A DNA stretch of 64,000 nt, from positions 1-64,000 of the forward strand of contig NZ_JABRWJ010000012.1 in the NCBI RefSeq assembly GCF_013266755.1, given 5' to 3'. The position numbers and the translations under genes are program-made. Source of the DNA: Pseudaquabacterium terrae (GTDB lineage: Bacteria; Pseudomonadota; Gammaproteobacteria; Burkholderiales; Burkholderiaceae_C). Below are positions 26,862-34,783 of this stretch, in pieces. Every line of letters begins with the position of its first letter. Position 1 is the first letter of the stretch. The notes beneath the pieces were generated by a model. That model was given only the letters and a program-made list of their open reading frames with translations. It was not told where the DNA came from and did no database searches.

Positions 26862-29800
26862 TCAGGCGTCGAGCGGCGCGTGCTGGGGCTGCAGCAGTTG
26901 CCCGATGCAGCTCAGGAACTGCGCGAAGTCCAGCGGCTTGGTCCAGTACGCCACGGCGCCGGCGGCGCGCGCGGCGGCCTGCTCCTCGGGCATCGCACTG
27001 GCCGACAGCGCGATCACCGTCAGCGCGCGCGTGCTGTCGTCGGCGCGCAGCCGCCCCAGTACCTCGGCGCCATCCAGGTCGGGCAGGTGCATGTCCAGCA
27101 GCACCAGGTCGGGCTGCAGCGCGCGCGCGCGTTCCAGGCCGCTGGCACCATCGGCCGCGTGCGCAACGCTGACACGCGGCCAGCGCTTCAGCAACTGCTC
27201 CACCAGCAGCGCATTGACCGCGTTGTCCTCGATGTACAGCACCACGCCGGCGGGCTCGGCGTCGTTGCCGGTTGCCTGGCGTGCGGCGGCGTCGCCAGGC
27301 AGGGCCCCGGCCTCGGTCGGGTGCCACGCGCGCTCGTGCTCGGCGCGGGCGGGCGCGGGCGGCTCCCACGGCAGGCTCACGCGCACGGTCGTGCCCTCGC
27401 CCTCGCGGCTCGTCACGTCGATCTCGCCGCCCATCAGCTGGATCAGTTGCCGCGTCAGCGCCAGGCCGATGCCGCTGCCTTCGATCTGCCCGTGCTCGCG
27501 GCCGAGCCGGTTGAAGGGCTCGAACAGGCCGGCCAGCTGCCGCGGGCTCATGCCCAGGCCGTCGTCGGCGACCTCGATGTGCACCCGGTGCTCGCCGCGC
27601 CGCACGCCGATGCGCACCGTGCCACCGCTGCGGTTGTACTTGATGCCGTTGGAGACCAGGTTCAGCAGCACCTGGCGCAGGCGGATCGGATCGGTGCGCA
27701 GCCGCGGCGGCGCGTCGGTGGTGTCGGCGACCAGGCGCACCTGGCGCTGCTGCGCGGCGAGCGAGCTCATGCGCAGCACGCCTTCGAGCAGGTCATCGAC
27801 CTTTGCGTCCTTCAACACGATCGCCAGCCGTCCGGCCTCGACGCGCGAGAGGTCGAGCACGTCGTCGATCAGCGCGCGCAGCTGCGCGGCGGCCAGGAAC
27901 ACCAGGTCGAGCTGGTGGCGCTCCACATCGTCCAGACGGTCGGCGGCGCTGGCCTGCAGCAGCTGCGAGAAGCCGAGCACCGCGTTCAGCGGCGTGCGCA
28001 GCTCGTGGCTCATGCGCGACAGGAAGTCGGTCTTCGCGCGGTTGGCGGTCTCGGCCTCCTGCTGCGCACGACGCGCGGCCTCGGCCTCGCGCTGCTGGCG
28101 CAGATCGCGCAGCATCACCGTGGCCAGGCGCCGATCGTCCTGCACCCGATGCGCCACCGAGGCTTCGACGGGGAAGGTCGCGCCCGCGGCATCACGCGCC
28201 TGCAAGGTGAAACGCGCGGCGCCGCTGTCGGGCGCCGGCGGCAGCGGCTCGACCAGGAAACGCGACAGCGGCGCGCCGATCGCTGCTTCAGCCGGCAGCC
28301 CGAACAGCAGCGCCGCCGCGCGGTTGAACAGCAGCACCTGCTGCTGCTCGTCGACGCTGATGATCGCGTCCATCGCGCCATCGACGATGCCGGCCAGCTG
28401 CTGCTCGCGTTCGCGCAGCGCCTGCTCGGCATGCAGGCGCTCGGTGATGTCGACGTTGACGTTCAACACGCAGGCTTCGCCTTCGAACTCGATCGGCTCG
28501 GCGTTCATCAGCACGTGCCGCAACGCGCCCGAGCGCACCCGCACCACGACCAGCTGGTTGTGGATCACGCCCCGCTCGGCCAGCAGCGCCAGGCCGCGCT
28601 CGCGATCCTCGGCCGACATGCCGATGCCCAGCTGGTTCATCTGCCGGCCGAGCAACTCGTCGCGCGTGTAGCCGTAACGCGCGCAGCAGGTGTCGTTGAC
28701 CGCCCGCAGGTAGGAGCCGGCCACCGTGGCGATCGACACCGACACCGGCGCGGCATTGAAGACGCGGCGGAAGTGCTCATGGCCCACTTCGGCCGCGCGC
28801 ACCGCGGCGACGCGCGCGGTCTCGCGCTCCAGGCCGTCCAGCGCCGACGAGATCTCGGTGGCCATCTCGCCGAGCAGGCGCACCAGCGAGTCGTCGAAGA
28901 AGCCCGCCTCGGGCACGTAGACGCACAGCACGCCGACCGCCGCACCGCCGCGGCGCAGCGGGAAGAAGGCGGCCGCGCGCATCTGGAAGCGGCGCGCGCG
29001 CTGCTGCCAGGGCGTGGGTGCCAGCGCCACCAGGAGGTCGTTGGCGATGAAGGGCTCGCCGCTGAGCATCGCGATCGGGATCGGGCCGACGGCATCCGGC
29101 GATGCCGGGTCGAGGCTGAGCGAGAAGTCCTTCAGGTAGGCGTCGCCCGGGCCGGCCCAGGCGACCGGCCAGAGCCGGCCGCCGCGCGCCTCGCCGATCC
29201 AGGCCAGCGAGGCACGCGCGGTGTCGACGCAGATCGTGCACACCTCGCGGTACAGCGCCTCGGCATCGCCGGCGCGCGCGCTGGCGTGCATGGTGCGCGA
29301 CAAGGCCTCGTAGAAATCGCGCGCCCGCACGGCGCGGCGTTCCGAATCGCGCAGCGCGCGCTGGCGCCGCGTCAGCCCGACGACCAGCAGCACGATGCCG
29401 AAGCTGATCACCGCCGGCCAGCCGTAGTAGCGGATCAGGAACGGGTCGGCACCGACCGCGCCCATCCACACCACGTAGACCGGCCCGACCGCCGCGCCGA
29501 TGACGAGAAAGCCGTGGCCGGCGCGCGGCTCGCGCCGCATCGCCCACAGGCACAGGCCGAAGAAGCACACGCCGGCCCAGATCATCGGCAGGATCGACAG
29601 CAGCCGCGGCAGCGCGATGCCGGCGAGCACCGCGGCGCCGGCACCCGCCAGCGGCGCGAGGCACAGCGCCAGCACGCGCGGTCGCCACGCCGCCGCAACG
29701 CCGAGGAAGCTGACCAGCCCGAACGCGTAGCAGCCGTGCACCGCGTAGTTGATCAGCAGGTAGGTCTTGTTCGGGCCCGACCCGGTCGGCAGCAGCGCGC

Positions 29801-29981
29801 TGTCGAAATGCGACAGCACCACGTTCAACGTGAAGGCCGCTGCCAGCCACAGCATGCCGGGCTCGCGCTCGCGCCACCACAGCACCGCCTGCATCAGCGC
29901 GATCATGCCCAGCGTGAAGGCAACGATGTCCGTGCCCGCCAGCGGCTGGGCGGCGTGAACGGCGAGCGTGTCGGACGGCAT
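26862..29981 (-). CDS. Membrane hybrid sensor histidine kinase
   Basis: A 1039-residue inner-membrane sensor. Seven or so membrane segments (about 18-205) form an unknown input domain. A GAF-like domain (225-395) and two PAS domains (about 400-515 and 525-635) follow. The HisKA box has H659 in SHELRTPLNA; the ATPase domain has N-box NLVSNGIKYN, G1 DDGLG and G2 GSGIGL. A C-terminal receiver (about 912-1035) has phosphoacceptor D963 in LLDMHLP. It likely passes phosphate to an unlinked response regulator, since none is encoded next to it. Signal unknown. Confidence 0.92.
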   Translation of the reverse strand: MPSDTLAVHAAQPLAGTDIVAFTLGMIALMQAVLWWREREPGMLWLAAAFTLNVVLSHFDSALLPTGSGPNKTYLLINYAVHGCYAFGLVSFLGVAAAWRPRVLALCLAPLAGAGAAVLAGIALPRLLSILPMIWAGVCFFGLCLWAMRREPRAGHGFLVIGAAVGPVYVVWMGAVGADPFLIRYYGWPAVISFGIVLLVVGLTRRQRALRDSERRAVRARDFYEALSRTMHASARAGDAEALYREVCTICVDTARASLAWIGEARGGRLWPVAWAGPGDAYLKDFSLSLDPASPDAVGPIPIAMLSGEPFIANDLLVALAPTPWQQRARRFQMRAAAFFPLRRGGAAVGVLCVYVPEAGFFDDSLVRLLGEMATEISSALDGLERETARVAAVRAAEVGHEHFRRVFNAAPVSVSIATVAGSYLRAVNDTCCARYGYTRDELLGRQMNQLGIGMSAEDRERGLALLAERGVIHNQLVVVRVRSGALRHVLMNAEPIEFEGEACVLNVNVDITERLHAEQALREREQQLAGIVDGAMDAIISVDEQQQVLLFNRAAALLFGLPAEAAIGAPLSRFLVEPLPPAPDSGAARFTLQARDAAGATFPVEASVAHRVQDDRRLATVMLRDLRQQREAEAARRAQQEAETANRAKTDFLSRMSHELRTPLNAVLGFSQLLQASAADRLDDVERHQLDLVFLAAAQLRALIDDVLDLSRVEAGRLAIVLKDAKVDDLLEGVLRMSSLAAQQRQVRLVADTTDAPPRLRTDPIRLRQVLLNLVSNGIKYNRSGGTVRIGVRRGEHRVHIEVADDGLGMSPRQLAGLFEPFNRLGREHGQIEGSGIGLALTRQLIQLMGGEIDVTSREGEGTTVRVSLPWEPPAPARAEHERAWHPTEAGALPGDAAARQATGNDAEPAGVVLYIEDNAVNALLVEQLLKRWPRVSVAHAADGASGLERARALQPDLVLLDMHLPDLDGAEVLGRLRADDSTRALTVIALSASAMPEEQAAARAAGAVAYWTKPLDFAQFLSCIGQLLQPQHAPLDA

Positions 29982-30120
29982 GGCGGCGCGAAGCGCATCA
30001 TGCGCCGCGCCGACGGCCGCGGGAAGCGGCCGGGGGCCCCTCGGCCGGTGGGTGCTCCGGTCGGTCGGTGTCTAGCGCCGCACGGCCTGCGCCAGCGCGT
30101 CCCAGGCCTTGAGCAGGACT

Positions 30121-31050
30121 TCAGCCGGCGATCGCCCGCCGCACCGCGGCCAGCGGCGCATCGCCGCGCAGCTCGACCGTGCCGCCGCGCTCGACGACCC
30201 CCAGGTCGGCCCACAGCGCGGCCAGGTCGATCGGCGCCGGGCAATCCTTGGTCAGCGCGTACAGCTCGGCCAGCGTGGTCTGCCCGATCGCCGCATCGCC
30301 GACTTCCAGGATGCGCGGCAGCGGCCAGGCCACCGCATAGCTCCCGCCGGCGGCCAGCACGCCGCGCAGCGCATGTTCCAGGCCCAGCCTCGCGCCGCTG
30401 CGGCGGCGGATCTGCACGTCGGCCAGCAGGCAGAACAGCGCGCCGCCCCAGTAGGTGCGGCCCCAGGTCGGCGTGTGGTCGAGGCCTTCGTCGCCGCCCT
30501 GCGGCTGGCCTTGCGGCATGTCGCGTTGCATCGCGTGCCACAGCGTCGCCGCTGACATCTGCCCGGCGCGCGTGCGCGCGATGCCCTCGACGTAGGTCGC
30601 CAGCCCCTCGTGCAGCCAGCTCTGGCGCCGCGGCACGCGCGGCACGCCCAGGTGCACCATCTCGTGCACCAGCACCCAGTCGTCGTCGAACTGCGCGCTG
30701 CTGGTGTCGACGCCCAGGCGCAGCCGCACGTACGGCGCCGGGTGGCTGAAGGCAGTGCCGCCGCGCACGCCGCCGCCGGCCACCGGCTGCATCAGCAGCT
30801 CGACATCGGGCACCGGAAAACGGCCGAAGTAGCCGACGATCGCCGCCACCGACCGCTCGACCCAGACCCGCGCGCGCTGCCGCAGCGCGGCGTCGAAGCC
30901 TTCGGCGAACTGCAGCTCGAGCCGGGCACCGCCGCCCTGCAGCTCGACGATCACCGGCGCGGCGCGCACCGCACCGCCGACAGCCGGCACGGCCAGCGCT
31001 GCGCCCAGGCGCATCAGCATCCGCCGGCGGTCAGCGCGCGTACTGGGCAT
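30121..31050 (-). CDS. Exported gluzincin-type metallopeptidase-like protein
   Basis: This 309-residue protein has an arginine-rich, Tat-like signal (TRADRRRMLMRLGAALAVP, cleaved near VRA). The zinc motif HEMVH (VLVHEMVHLGVP) is followed about 20 residues later by the third ligand in WLHEGLATYVEG, the gluzincin arrangement. The remainder is helical (WGGALFCLLADVQIRRRSG). It is probably a periplasmic peptidase; the substrate is unknown. The start may instead be the ATG at 31059. It is divergent from the ClsC-like gene. Confidence 0.72.
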   Translation of the reverse strand: MPSTRADRRRMLMRLGAALAVPAVGGAVRAAPVIVELQGGGARLELQFAEGFDAALRQRARVWVERSVAAIVGYFGRFPVPDVELLMQPVAGGGVRGGTAFSHPAPYVRLRLGVDTSSAQFDDDWVLVHEMVHLGVPRVPRRQSWLHEGLATYVEGIARTRAGQMSAATLWHAMQRDMPQGQPQGGDEGLDHTPTWGRTYWGGALFCLLADVQIRRRSGARLGLEHALRGVLAAGGSYAVAWPLPRILEVGDAAIGQTTLAELYALTKDCPAPIDLAALWADLGVVERGGTVELRGDAPLAAVRRAIAG

Positions 31051-31149
31051 GCAAGGCATTGTGCGGCCGCGCGAACCACGGGGTGAATGCGACTGCACGA
31101 GGTCATGGATCGTGGCGAGAATCCACCCGGACCCCGCACCAGGCTCACC

Positions 31150-32748
31150 ATGCGCTCATTCGCCGCCCTGCCCGCCCCGCTGCTGCGCCTGCTGCTGCCG
31201 CTGCTGATCGCCCTGCTCGCCGGCTGCGCCACGCCGCTGCCGATCATCGAGCGCGACAAGATCGCCAGCGAGGCCATTCCCGCGTCGCCGACGACCACGC
31301 TGTCGAAGATCGTCGCCAACTCCACGCCGGGGCCGGACGCGCATTCGGGCTTCCGGCTGCTGCCGCTGGGTTCGTTCTCGTTCGACACGCGCCTGCAGCT
31401 GGCGCGCCGCGCCGAGGTGTCGCTGGACGTGCAGTACTACCACTTCGAAGGTGACGAGACCGGCCGCGCGCTGCTGCGCGCGCTGCGCGATGCGGCGCTG
31501 CGCGGCGTGCGCGTGCGGCTGCTGCTGGATGACTTCTACACCGGCGGCCACGACGATCTGTTCCTCGCCCTCGCCGCGCACCCGAACGTGCAGCTGCGCC
31601 TGTTCAACCCCTTCTGCTGCGCGCGCGGCTCGGGCAGCACGACCCGCTTCCTCGCCTCGTTCGGCGACTGGGGCCGCGTCAACCACCGCATGCACAACAA
31701 GCTCTTCGTCGCCGACGGCATCGCCGCGGTGATCGGCGGGCGCAACATCGCCAACGAGTACTACCTGCGCGGCGAGAGCGACAACTTCGTCGACCTCGAT
31801 GCCTTCGTCGTCGGCAAGATGATCGAGCCGCTGGCGGCGCTGTTCGATCGCTACTGGAACAGCGACGCGGTGTACCCCTACGAGGCGGTCGCCCGCGCGT
31901 CGATGGATGCACCTGCGCTGCGCGCGTACTTCGACGACATCACCGGCCTGCAGAAGATGCGCCCGCTGGCGCCGCTGCCGCCGAACGACATCCTCGGCTA
32001 CGGGCCGATCGGCGACGACCTCGAGGACGGCCGGCTCGGGCTGATCTGGGGCGAGGGCTACGTCTTCGCCGACCATCCGGACAAGCCCTTCGACGGCTCG
32101 GTCGGCGGCGAGTTGCTCGAGACCAGCGTGACCTACAACGTGATCGAGGCGATGAAGCAGGCCAAGAGCGAGGTGGTGATCTCGTCGCCGTATTTCATCC
32201 CCGGCGCGGCGGGCATGGAATTCATCCGCGAGCTGCGCAAGCGCGGCGTCAAGCTCAGCGTGATGACCAATTCGCTCGGCGCCACCGACGAGCCGCTGGT
32301 GCACCTGGGCTACAGCCGCTACCGGCCCGAGATGCTGCGCCTGGGCGTCGAGCTGTACGAGCTGTCGAGCCAGCGCGTCAAGCGCAACAAGCGGCTGTTC
32401 CACTTCGGCGAGAGCCTGGGGCGGCTGCACGCCAAGCTGGCGGTGGTCGACAAGCGCGTGTCCTTCATCGGCTCGATGAATTTCGATCCGCGCTCGGCGA
32501 CCATCAACACCGAGCTCGGCGCGGTGATCGACAGCCCCGCGCTGGCCCGCGAGCTGCAGCGCGTGATCGACCTCGACCGGCTGCAAAGCGCCTACCGCGT
32601 GCGCTTCAAGGCCGACGGCTCGGGCCTCGAATGGCTGGGCACCGACGAAGAAGGCGACATGGTGCTGAACGAGGAGCCCGACAGCTCCCTGTGGCTGCGC
32701 TTCAAGCTGTGGCTGCTGAGCCCGCTGGTGCCCGAAGAGCTGCTGTAG
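31150..32748 (+). CDS. clsC: Cardiolipin synthase C-like phospholipase D lipoprotein
   Basis: A 532-residue PLD-superfamily enzyme with a lipoprotein signal ending LLAGC. It has two HKD active sites: HNKLFVADG followed by GGRNI, and HAKLAVVDKR followed by GSMNFDPRS. This pairing and spacing match ClsC, which makes cardiolipin from phosphatidylglycerol and phosphatidylethanolamine at the membrane. The start at 31150 begins the signal peptide. E. coli ClsC acts with the small membrane protein YmdB; no partner is obvious here. A 7-bp stem-loop follows the gene. Confidence 0.88.
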   Translation: MRSFAALPAPLLRLLLPLLIALLAGCATPLPIIERDKIASEAIPASPTTTLSKIVANSTPGPDAHSGFRLLPLGSFSFDTRLQLARRAEVSLDVQYYHFEGDETGRALLRALRDAALRGVRVRLLLDDFYTGGHDDLFLALAAHPNVQLRLFNPFCCARGSGSTTRFLASFGDWGRVNHRMHNKLFVADGIAAVIGGRNIANEYYLRGESDNFVDLDAFVVGKMIEPLAALFDRYWNSDAVYPYEAVARASMDAPALRAYFDDITGLQKMRPLAPLPPNDILGYGPIGDDLEDGRLGLIWGEGYVFADHPDKPFDGSVGGELLETSVTYNVIEAMKQAKSEVVISSPYFIPGAAGMEFIRELRKRGVKLSVMTNSLGATDEPLVHLGYSRYRPEMLRLGVELYELSSQRVKRNKRLFHFGESLGRLHAKLAVVDKRVSFIGSMNFDPRSATINTELGAVIDSPALARELQRVIDLDRLQSAYRVRFKADGSGLEWLGTDEEGDMVLNEEPDSSLWLRFKLWLLSPLVPEELL

Positions 32749-32761
32749 GCCCGGCACGCCT

Positions 32762-32779
32762 CTAGGGCTGGCGCCCTAG
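32762..32779 (+). terminator. Stem-loop after the ClsC-like gene
   Basis: CTAGGGC and GCCCTAG form a perfect 7-bp stem around TGGC, 14 bases past the clsC stop. No T run follows, so it may be a weak terminator or an RNA-stabilising hairpin. The phasin promoter starts immediately downstream. Confidence 0.4.
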
Positions 32780-32788
32780 CGAATTAGG

Positions 32789-32817
32789 CTGTCACCTCGA
32801 TAGTCGCTGCCTACACT
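32789..32817 (+). promoter_or_regulatory. Putative sigma-70 promoter of the phasin gene
   Basis: CTGTCA (32789-32794) and TACACT (32812-32817) are separated by 17 bases and match the -35 and -10 consensus at four and four positions. The box ends 30 bases before the phasin ATG, which itself has GAAGGAAAC as ribosome site. Confidence 0.45.
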
Positions 32818-32847
32818 GCCGCGCACAACCCACTCGAAGGAAACACC

Positions 32848-33438
32848 ATGGTCAAGAAGCTCCAGAAGATGGCGGACAAGAAGGCTGCGTCGCCGGCCGG
32901 CCTGCTCGACAGCCAGCTCGCCAACACCATCAAGGCTTCGGCCCAGCAGATCTGGCTCGCGGGCCTCGGCGCCTTCGCGAAGGCCCAGGGCGAAGGCACC
33001 AAGGTGTTCGAGACGCTGATGAAGGAAGGCCAGAGCCTGCATCGCAAGACCCAGGCCGTGGCCAGCGAGAAGCTCGGCGACGTCGCCGGCAAGATGAGCG
33101 CGATGGCCGGTGAAGTCGGCGGCAAGGCCAACGCCCAGTGGGACAAGCTCGAGACCATCTTCGAAGAGCGCACCGCCCGCGCGATGAACAAGCTGGGCGT
33201 GCCGACCGCCAAGGACGTGGCCGCGCTGACCGAGCGTGTCGATGCACTGGCCGCCGCGGTCGCCAAGCTGGGCGGCAAGGTCGAGGCGCCGAAGGCGGCC
33301 CGCGCGCCGAAGGCCGCCGCCAAGGCCCCGCGCGCAGCGCGCAAGGCCGCTGCGCCGGAAGCCAACGGCGTGACCAAGCCGGCCGCCAAGCGCCGCGTGG
33401 CGCGCAAGGCCGCCGCCACGACGGCCGCCGCCGAGTAA
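32848..33438 (+). CDS. Phasin, PHA granule-associated protein (PhaF/PhaI-type)
   Basis: A 196-residue protein that coats polyhydroxyalkanoate granules. Residues 20-130 are the phasin domain (SAQQIWLAGLGAFAKAQGEGTKVFETLMKEG). A leucine-zipper-like stretch (KDVAALTERVDALAAAVAKLG) comes next, then a histone-H1-like tail rich in Ala, Lys and Arg that in PhaF proteins binds DNA and helps share granules between daughter cells. A strong terminator follows within 60 bases. It implies that the organism stores PHA, although no synthase is in this window. Confidence 0.92.
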   Translation: MVKKLQKMADKKAASPAGLLDSQLANTIKASAQQIWLAGLGAFAKAQGEGTKVFETLMKEGQSLHRKTQAVASEKLGDVAGKMSAMAGEVGGKANAQWDKLETIFEERTARAMNKLGVPTAKDVAALTERVDALAAAVAKLGGKVEAPKAARAPKAAAKAPRAARKAAAPEANGVTKPAAKRRVARKAAATTAAAE

Positions 33439-33463
33439 CCCGCTTTCCTTGCGGTAGCACTCG

Positions 33464-34720
33464 ATGCGCAAGACGAAGGGCGCTGCGGCGCCCTTTTTTC
33501 ATCGCCCCGCCCGCGGGCGTTCCCGCGTCGGCCTGGCCATGGCCGGCGGCGGACCGCTCGGCGCCACCTGGGAAGTCGGCGCGCTGTGCGCGCTGGAAGA
33601 AGCCATCCCCGGCCTCGACTTCACCGACCTCGACGGTTATGTCGGCGTCTCCTCCGGCAGCTTCATCGCCGCCGCGCTGGCCAACGGCATGCGCCCGCGC
33701 ATGCTGTGCGCCTCCTTCATCGAGAACGACCCCGCCGTCGCCGCCGACATCGTCAGCCCGACGCTCTTCGTGCGGCCCGCCGTCGGCGAGCTGCTGGCGC
33801 GGCTGGTCTCGCTGCCGCTGCTGGCGACGCAGGCCGGCTGGCAGCTCGCGCTCGGCCGGCGCTCGTTCATCGCGACGATCGAGCGGCTCGGCCGCGCGCT
33901 GCCGACCGGGCTCTTCAGCCACGCGCCGCTCGAAGCGCGGCTGCGCGAGGTGTTCTCCGCCGCGGGCCGCAGCAACGACTTCCGGCAGCTGAAGCAGCGC
34001 GTCGTGCTGGTCGCCACCGACCTGGACAGCGGCGAGGCCGCGCCCTTCGGCCAGCCGGGCTGGGACCACGTGCCGATCTCGCGCGCGGTGGCCGCCAGCG
34101 CGGCGCTGCCGGGGCTCTTCCCGCCGGTGGCCATCGGCGGGCGCTGGTATGTCGACGGCGCGCTGAAGAAGACGCTGCATGCGCGCGTGCTGCTCGACCA
34201 GGGGCTGGACCTGCTGCTGTGCCTGAACCCGCTGGTGCCCTTCGATGCGACGCATGCGCCGCGCCACCGCGTGCTCGGCGCCAACGGCCGCATTCCGCAG
34301 ATCGTGCAGGGCGGGCTGCCGCTGGTGCTGTCGCAGACCTTCCGCACGCTGATCCATTCGCGGCTCGAGCTCGGGCTGAAGGGCTACGAGGCTTCGCACC
34401 CGGACACCGACATCGTGCTGTTCGAGCCCGACCAGCGCGACCCGGACATGTTCCTCGCCAACATCCTCAGCTACTCGCAGCGCCGCGAGCTGGCCGAGCA
34501 CGCCTACCAGAAGACGCGCGAAGACCTGCGCTCGCGCCGCAGCTCGATCGGCGCAATGCTGGCGCGCCACGGCCTGGCGCTGGACGATGCGGCGCTCGAC
34601 GATCCGCGGCGCCACCTGGTCGAGCCGCGCGGGCCGCGCTTCACCGCGCTGGCGCGGCCGCTGCAGCGGCTGGACGAGGTGCTGGACGACCTGGAACAGG
34701 CGCTGGCGGCGGCGGCCTGA
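33464..34720 (+). CDS. Patatin-like phospholipase
   Basis: A 418-residue serine hydrolase of the patatin family. The oxyanion motif is AGGGPLG (27-33), the nucleophile elbow is G-V-S-S-G with S63, and the catalytic Asp is in WYVDGALKK. These enzymes hydrolyse acyl chains from lipids. The ATG at 33464 is the only one early enough to include the first beta strand (SRVGLAMAGGG). That places the upstream phasin terminator inside codons 5-12, so transcription from further upstream should largely stop before this gene is complete. Confidence 0.85.
   Translation: MRKTKGAAAPFFHRPARGRSRVGLAMAGGGPLGATWEVGALCALEEAIPGLDFTDLDGYVGVSSGSFIAAALANGMRPRMLCASFIENDPAVAADIVSPTLFVRPAVGELLARLVSLPLLATQAGWQLALGRRSFIATIERLGRALPTGLFSHAPLEARLREVFSAAGRSNDFRQLKQRVVLVATDLDSGEAAPFGQPGWDHVPISRAVAASAALPGLFPPVAIGGRWYVDGALKKTLHARVLLDQGLDLLLCLNPLVPFDATHAPRHRVLGANGRIPQIVQGGLPLVLSQTFRTLIHSRLELGLKGYEASHPDTDIVLFEPDQRDPDMFLANILSYSQRRELAEHAYQKTREDLRSRRSSIGAMLARHGLALDDAALDDPRRHLVEPRGPRFTALARPLQRLDEVLDDLEQALAAAA
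33478..33499 (+). terminator. Intrinsic terminator within the patatin 5' coding region
   Basis: GGGCGC (33478-33483), a TGCG loop and GCGCCC (33488-33493) followed by six T form a textbook rho-independent terminator, 40 bases past the phasin stop. The same bases are codons 5-12 of the patatin-like gene. Confidence 0.8.
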
Positions 34721-34783
34721 GACCGGAATAATCCCGAACGCCCGCGGTGTCGCTGCCGCGCGCGCAACCACCGGGAGGCGCCG

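Noticed and set aside
26880-30749. A very long open frame (over 1200 codons) antisense to the histidine kinase gene
   Set aside because: It is a product of high G+C at third positions opposite a well-supported kinase; the composition is His/Arg/Gln-rich and no domain is present.
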